NCBI RefSeq assembly: GCF_008691045.1 | Contig: NZ_VMSO01000003.1 | Span: forward strand, 1-64,000 | Direction: 5' to 3' | From: Mediterraneibacter catenae | GTDB taxonomy: Bacteria > Bacillota > Clostridia > Lachnospirales > Lachnospiraceae | Length of the DNA stretch: 64,000 bases | In this document: positions 59,958 to 64,000 of the stretch, one piece after another | Layout of the letters: each line of letters opens with the position of its first letter | How positions within the stretch are numbered: position 1 is the first letter of the stretch | The notes under the pieces: model-generated | What the model saw: only the letters and a program-made list of their open reading frames with translations | Database searches by the model: none | Told to the model about the DNA's origin: nothing | Made by a program: the position numbers and the translations under genes

Positions 59958-60779
59958 ATGGAAAACAGGAATACAGCACCGGTAGGTGTGTTTGATTCCG
60001 GCGTAGGCGGGCTGACGGTGGCAAGAGAGATCTCGCGTCAGCTCCCGAATGAAAATATCGTATATTTCGGGGATACGGCAAGAGTTCCTTACGGAAGTAA
60101 ATCGCAGAATACGATCATTCGTTTCTCGGAACAGATCATCCGTTTCTTAAAGACAAAAGAAGTCAAGGCTATCGTGATCGCCTGCAATACGGCGAGCGCG
60201 CTGGCGCTTGACGCCGTCAGAGGTGAGTTTGACGTTCCGGTCATGGGAGTCGTCATACCGGGAGCAAGAGCGGCAGTCGAAGCGACCAGGAACCGGAAGG
60301 TGGGCGTCGTGGGTACGGATGCTACGGTCAAGAGCGGAATGTACACGAAGATCATTCATTCGATGGCGCCGGATGTAACTGTGATCGAGAAGGCCTGCCC
60401 TCTTTTTGTGCCTCTGGTTGAAGAGGGGTTTAAAGATCACGTTGTCACACAGGAGATCATAGAGTATTATCTGGAATCTATGCGCAGCTCGGATATCGAT
60501 GCGATGATTCTCGGATGTACACATTATCCTCTTCTCAGATCAAAGATAAGGGAATATATGGGAGAAAAGATTCAGATTGTGAATCCTGCTTATGAAACTG
60601 CAATGGATCTGAAGAAACTTCTCCATGAACAGGGAATGGAAAACAGCGGGGATACGGAGCGGCACAGTATATATTCTTTCTATGTGAGCGATGCTGCGGA
60701 GAAATTCCGCAGGTTTGCGAATACGGTAATGCCGTTTGATGTACCTACGACAAATGTTGTAAATATAGAAGAATATTAG
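59958..60779 (+). CDS. murI: glutamate racemase
   Basis: This 273-residue cofactor-independent racemase makes D-glutamate for peptidoglycan. The two catalytic cysteines lie in ACNTASALAL and LGCTHYPLL. The N-terminus GVFDSGVGGLTVAREI and YFGDTARVPYG are family signatures. AGGGAGAGCAGG precedes the ATG. The stop codon abuts a 40-bp palindromic repeat copy. Confidence 0.94.
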   Translation: MENRNTAPVGVFDSGVGGLTVAREISRQLPNENIVYFGDTARVPYGSKSQNTIIRFSEQIIRFLKTKEVKAIVIACNTASALALDAVRGEFDVPVMGVVIPGARAAVEATRNRKVGVVGTDATVKSGMYTKIIHSMAPDVTVIEKACPLFVPLVEEGFKDHVVTQEIIEYYLESMRSSDIDAMILGCTHYPLLRSKIREYMGEKIQIVNPAYETAMDLKKLLHEQGMENSGDTERHSIYSFYVSDAAEKFRRFANTVMPFDVPTTNVVNIEEY

Positions 60780-60819
60780 TAACAGTTCAGCCATCAGGAA
60801 TGGCGCGGCTGAACTGTTA
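60780..60819. repeat. short palindromic copy of the dispersed TAACAGTTCAGCC repeat
   Basis: TAACAGTTCAGCC (60780-60792) and GGCTGAACTGTTA (60807-60819) are perfect 13-bp inverted ends around 14 bases. It looks like the full element with its middle removed, in the opposite orientation to 29324-29485. It starts at the base after the murI stop. Confidence 0.8.
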
Positions 60820-60841
60820 TGGGAGTTAAAAGAGCGGAAAG

Positions 60842-61321
60842 ATGACAAAGGAAGTATTGGTCAGTATATCAGGAAAACATATTGATATCATGAACGATCC
60901 GGCAGCAGGATATGAAACGGGGGACGACAACATTGAGGTTGTGACACCGGCAAACTACTACTGTAAAAACGGAAAACACTATATTATCTATGATGAAGTG
61001 CTCGAGGGAATGGCGGGAACGATCAGGAATAAGATCAAGATCACAGGAAATGACAGCGTTGAGATCATGAAGAGCGGAGCCTCAAGTTCCCATATGATTT
61101 TTGAAAAAAACCGGAAAAATCAGACATACTACCGTACACCTTACGGTCAGATGCTGATCGGTGTGAATACAAAGAATATGGAAGTAAACGTGAAAGACAA
61201 CAAGATTAACGTCAGTCTTGATTATGAATTGGATGTTAATCACGAACCCCTTGCCGACTGCAGGATCAAGATGAACATAATGGCAAAAAATGATCCCGAC
61301 TTTACAGTGCTCAGCAGTTAG
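60842..61321 (+). CDS. DUF1934 (YwiB-like) protein
   Basis: This 159-residue protein is predicted to form a lipocalin-like beta barrel: alternating strands such as VLVSISGKHIDIM, NYYCKNGKHYIIYDEVLEGM and NKINVSLDYELDVN. The conserved TPYG appears in YYRTPYGQMLIGV. The family is common in Firmicutes and has no established function. It lies shortly after murI, across a repeat palindrome, and probably shares its transcript. Confidence 0.85.
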   Translation: MTKEVLVSISGKHIDIMNDPAAGYETGDDNIEVVTPANYYCKNGKHYIIYDEVLEGMAGTIRNKIKITGNDSVEIMKSGASSSHMIFEKNRKNQTYYRTPYGQMLIGVNTKNMEVNVKDNKINVSLDYELDVNHEPLADCRIKMNIMAKNDPDFTVLSS

Positions 61322-61341
61322 CAGCAGTAAAAAAAGAGGGC

Positions 61342-61525
61342 GTTTTCGGAGTATATATCATAACACAAAACCGTTCCGCTCTACCTCAAAGATTGTGTAG
61401 ATGTAACAGTGGCAGGAGATGTTCGTCCAATGGGACTCCATCTCCTGCCACTTAACATCTAAGACCAATGCTTTTCGGAACGCTCTCACTTGATGTTTTG
61501 CTTATATGATATATACTCCGAAAAC
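61342..61525. mobile_element. 184-bp non-coding element with nested perfect inverted repeats
   Basis: Outer arms are 21-bp perfect repeats (61342-61362 and 61505-61525), starting GTTTTCGGAGTATATATC. CGTTCCG/CGGAACG pairs further in. The core has GTGGCAGGAGATG (61409-61421) facing CATCTCCTGCCAC (61439-61451), with AGATGT/ACATCT outside it. It has no ORF. This is the structure of a MITE or of a long hairpin RNA. It fills about half the 382-base gap between the DUF1934 and membrane-protein genes. Confidence 0.75.
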
Positions 61526-61561
61526 TCACTTTATTTAATGCTGTAGATAATATGTCGTTAT

Positions 61562-61616
61562 ACCGGAAGTGCCAGGTCGGCTGCCGAGAGCAGCAGGCAG
61601 GCGCTTCCCAGCCGGT
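61562..61616. other. compact structured hairpin region of unknown role
   Basis: ACCGG, AAGTGCC and GCTGC pair in order with GCAGC, GGCGCTT and CCGGT, leaving purine-rich internal loops AGGTCG and AGGCA. It could be a small structured RNA or a leftover repeat. No protein-coding potential. Confidence 0.45.
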
Positions 61617-61647
61617 AGCTCGAATCATACAGGTTTGAAAAGAAAAA

Positions 61648-61690
61648 GCTCCCTGGACTACGATATCCGGCTAGGGAGCGAAATTTTTAT
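61648..61690. terminator. bidirectional terminator
   Basis: GCTCCCT (61648-61654) faces AGGGAGC (61673-61679), with CCGG/GG pairing inside. TTTTT follows on the plus strand and TTTTTCTTTTC on the minus strand. Confidence 0.8.
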
Positions 61691-61703
61691 ACAAGCGGTA
61701 TGA

Positions 61704-62150
61704 TCACGATTTATTCCGGCGGAAGAATCCTTTCTTTTTTTTCTGCGGCTGCTCGATAGATCCGCCTCTTACGCTCTTGATCCCTGTTATGTAAAGTCCG
61801 CTGACTACGGCTTTTACTTCTTTTTTTACAGGGATGACTTCAAATACTTTATTATCACACATCAGAGTCATGATCCTCGGACCGATCTTTGCTTTGACGA
61901 CCGGTACTTTTGTACGTCTTAAGTATTTCGGCGTGTTTTCAAGAACAACGGCAGGAAGACCTGCCTCTTTTAGTTTCATCTTCTTTTTATCAATGACGAG
62001 CATGCTGACCGTCTGAGCTGCAGCGTCCATCTGTTCCTGCTGCTCAGCCTGTCTTTTTTCAGCTCTTTTCCCGAAAAAGTACAGTGCGATGCAGGCGGCG
62101 ATGAGGACAATCAGGATGACGATCATCACAATGGTGAATGTACTAGGCAT
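61704..62150 (-). CDS. membrane-anchored conserved hypothetical protein
   Basis: This 148-residue protein has one N-terminal membrane helix (TIVMIVILIVLIAACIALYF, 5-24). A charged coiled segment (KRAEKRQAEQQEQMDAAAQT) follows, then a beta-rich basic domain (VVKAKIGPRIMTLMCDNKVF) and a Lys-rich tail. Topology would place the soluble part in the cytoplasm. AGGAGGGTATC lies upstream on the minus strand. I recognise it only as a type seen in clostridia; no function is assigned. Confidence 0.75.
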   Translation of the reverse strand: MPSTFTIVMIVILIVLIAACIALYFFGKRAEKRQAEQQEQMDAAAQTVSMLVIDKKKMKLKEAGLPAVVLENTPKYLRRTKVPVVKAKIGPRIMTLMCDNKVFEVIPVKKEVKAVVSGLYITGIKSVRGGSIEQPQKKKKGFFRRNKS

Positions 62151-62360
62151 GTTGATACCCTCCTAAACCTTAGTTTTTCCGCTTTTGCGCACATAGTATT
62201 TTAACATTGTTTCTGGACGAGTGCAAGATAATAACCGCATTTTAAAGGTTTAGGGTTTACTTTTCACGGGGAAAACGAGTATACTGTTATAGTAGTGTCT
62301 CCGGGCAGGAACAGAGAGGCCATTGCGGCAGCCCCGGACGCACACAAAGGAGTTTGATTT

Positions 62361-63836
62361 ATGGCAGAAATGATTTGGAACGGAGCGGTGACGGTCTATG
62401 ATTTTATTATGGACAACATCGTCATCATTAATATCCTCTTCGCGTTGATTATCGTGTTCTTTCAGAGGAGATCTCCGCAGACGGTATGGACATGGCTTCT
62501 TCTGCTTTATTTTATACCGATACTCGGTTTTATCCTTTATCTGGTCATCGGACAGGACTTTCACAAGAGCCGTATGTTCAAAGCGAAGGAGATTGAGGGA
62601 GAACTGAAATATGCCGTGCGGCGGCAGGAAGAGACGATCTATCATAAACGTCTGCGGCTCGCAAATCCCGAGATGGCGCGTTTCAAGGATTTGATATTGT
62701 ATAATCTTGAAGCGGGTGAGGCCGTCCTTACAGACAATAATGACATCCGGGTATATACTGATGGTAAAGTAAAATTTCGCGCCCTTATCGAGGAGATGAG
62801 GCAGGCAAAAAAATATATCCATCTGCAGTATTACATCATCCGGAATGATGAACTGTGGCAGGAGATTGAGAAAGTCCTTATTGAGAAAGCGAGAGAGGGA
62901 GTGGCGGTCCGGGTACTTTTCGACAGTATGGGCTGCCGTACAATGAAGAATAAGGACTGGGAGCGTCTGGAAAATGAAGGAATTCAGGTGGCTGAGTTCT
63001 TCCCGGCACTTCTCGGAAAGCTTCAGCTGCGTGTAAATTACCGTAACCACAGGAAAATCGTGGTCATAGACGGACGTATCGGATTTGTGGGCGGTTTCAA
63101 TGTGGGAAGAGAATACCTCGGGCGTGACAAGAAGTTCGGATACTGGCGAGATACCCATCTGTGCATAGAAGGAGCTGCAGTAACATCTCTCGCGGTGCGT
63201 TTTGTGCTGGACTGGAACTACGCGGCAAAAGAAAATCTGTTCCTTGACGATACATTATTCGAGATTCCGCAGTATACACGACATGGGCGGGATCCGGTGC
63301 AGATCATATCGAGCGGACCGGACTCACAGATCAAGACGATACATGACAACTATCTGCGCCTGATCCACAGCGCAAAAGATCACGTATATATTCAGACCCC
63401 GTACTTTATACCGGATGACTCCATTTTAGATGCATTGAAAATTGCAAGCCGGTCAGGAATCGATGTGCGCATCATGGTGCCGTGCAAGCCGGATCACCCG
63501 TTTGTATATTGGGCGACGTATTCGTATGTCGGGGATATGGTGGCCGCCGGTGCGAAATGTTATGTGTATAACAACGGATTCCTGCATGCAAAGACAATGT
63601 GCGTGGACGGCATGGTGGCCTGCGTAGGGACGGCTAACATGGACATTCGAAGCTTCGGGCTGAACTTTGAGGTGAATGCGGTCATCTACAGCGAGCGTAC
63701 AGTACAGCGCCTGGAGCGTGCCTTTGAAAATGATATGACTCAGTGTACTCATGTCACCAGAAAAGTTTATGATGAGCGAAGTCTTATCATAAAAGGAAAA
63801 GAACAGTTCTCGAGACTTCTGTCTCCACTGTTATAG
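62361..63836 (+). CDS. cls: cardiolipin synthase
   Basis: This 491-residue phospholipase D-family enzyme joins two phosphatidylglycerols into cardiolipin at the membrane. Two N-terminal helices (about 12-65) precede two HKD motifs: NYRNHRKIVVIDGRIGFVGG and FLHAKTMCVDGMVACVGTAN. AAAGGAG precedes the ATG. A possible promoter is TTTACT (62256) with TATACT (62280). It ends with LLSPLL, the common C-terminus for this enzyme. Confidence 0.94.
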   Translation: MAEMIWNGAVTVYDFIMDNIVIINILFALIIVFFQRRSPQTVWTWLLLLYFIPILGFILYLVIGQDFHKSRMFKAKEIEGELKYAVRRQEETIYHKRLRLANPEMARFKDLILYNLEAGEAVLTDNNDIRVYTDGKVKFRALIEEMRQAKKYIHLQYYIIRNDELWQEIEKVLIEKAREGVAVRVLFDSMGCRTMKNKDWERLENEGIQVAEFFPALLGKLQLRVNYRNHRKIVVIDGRIGFVGGFNVGREYLGRDKKFGYWRDTHLCIEGAAVTSLAVRFVLDWNYAAKENLFLDDTLFEIPQYTRHGRDPVQIISSGPDSQIKTIHDNYLRLIHSAKDHVYIQTPYFIPDDSILDALKIASRSGIDVRIMVPCKPDHPFVYWATYSYVGDMVAAGAKCYVYNNGFLHAKTMCVDGMVACVGTANMDIRSFGLNFEVNAVIYSERTVQRLERAFENDMTQCTHVTRKVYDERSLIIKGKEQFSRLLSPLL

Positions 63837-63873
63837 AACGTCAAAAATTAATATGATAAAAAGGAGAAAGATT

Positions 63874-64000
63874 ATGAAAAAGAAGATTTTAGCTGTAATG
63901 CTGGCTGCAGCGCTGGCAGGAGCACTTGCCGGATGCAGCGGCGAACTGTCTAATGATTATGTGACAGTCACACAGTACAAAGGGCTGGAAGTCCCGCAGC
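63874..64000 (+). CDS. lipoprotein, possible trigger-factor/FKBP-like peptidyl-prolyl isomerase (cut by window end)
   Basis: The first 42 residues are visible. They form a lipoprotein signal, MKKKILAVMLAAALAGALAG, with lipidated Cys21, then CSGELSNDYVTVTQYKGLEV. The YVTVTQYKGLEV segment resembles the start of extracytoplasmic trigger-factor-like foldases of Lachnospiraceae, but too little is present to be sure. AAAAGGAGAAAG precedes the ATG. Confidence 0.7.
   Translation, partial: MKKKILAVMLAAALAGALAGCSGELSNDYVTVTQYKGLEVPQ

Noticed and set aside
61562-61616. Possible SRP RNA or tRNA-like gene
   Set aside because: It lacks the GGAAGGAAGCAGCC-type SRP core. The GCTCGAATC downstream resembles a T-loop, but no acceptor stem or anticodon arm can be formed.
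62250-63158. Minus-strand open frame of 302 codons opposite cls
   Set aside because: Complement of the HKD-motif regions of cardiolipin synthase; no start signal.

Overview
The window looks like chromosome of a gut-type Lachnospiraceae (Clostridia, Firmicutes). It is low-to-mid GC with strong AGGAGG-type ribosome sites and TTGACA/TATAAT promoters. It carries a T-box leader on metG, the dnaE-pfkA order, a PHP/EndoQ-UvrD fusion, YaaA and an Ech-type hydrogenase with its hyp genes. I see no prophage, CRISPR array, rRNA or tRNA gene. Species is not determinable from the sequence alone.

Layout. 0.5-6.3 kb: five-gene polyamine operon (arginine/lysine-type decarboxylase, aminopropyltransferase homologue, agmatinase homologue, carboxynorspermidine-type dehydrogenase and decarboxylase). 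6.4-9.1 kb: T-box-controlled metG inside a nest of palindromic repeats. 9.1-14.2 kb: CobD/HisC-like aminotransferase and DegV protein (minus strand), then mcsA-clpC. 14.2-19.3 kb: a MarR regulator divergent from ybaN-ygbA-cydDC-like genes, with two matching operators. 19.4-23.35 kb: decay zone with a frameshifted AgrC-like kinase, a beheaded LytTR regulator, broken ECF sigma and anti-sigma genes and a DUF4143 remnant ending in a MITE-like element. 23.4-34.9 kb: hypABFCDE (minus) divergent from echABCDEF (plus), a complete maturation set plus membrane [NiFe] hydrogenase. 35-40.3 kb: a broken AlbA_2/AAA_4 gene, a frameshifted hydrolase, an alkyltransferase-like protein, a HAD phosphatase, YaaA and an aldo/keto reductase. 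40.5-46.8 kb: superoxide dismutase, an XRE regulator plus membrane protein sharing a domain, the EndoQ-UvrD fusion and an inositol-phosphatase-family gene. 46.9-53.7 kb: LacI-controlled sugar ABC importer plus GH31 glycosidase. 53.8-64 kb: housekeeping genes (cvfB, dnaE, pfkA, murI, cls) with further repeats.

How they work together. The hyp and ech genes would build a proton- or sodium-coupled, ferredoxin-dependent hydrogenase. The polyamine genes form one operon with two overlapping chemical routes to spermidine-like products. The MarR operon resembles a thiol/heme/nitrosative-stress module. The LacI module imports and cleaves an alpha-glycoside.

Most notable: the EndoQ-UvrD fusion carrying clamp-binding-like motifs at both domain ends; two homologous in-frame insertions in the NspC-type decarboxylase; a dispersed repeat with 13-bp inverted ends in up to six places; paired MarR operators; an orphan MerR-type promoter; and an XRE/membrane-protein pair with a shared C-terminal domain.
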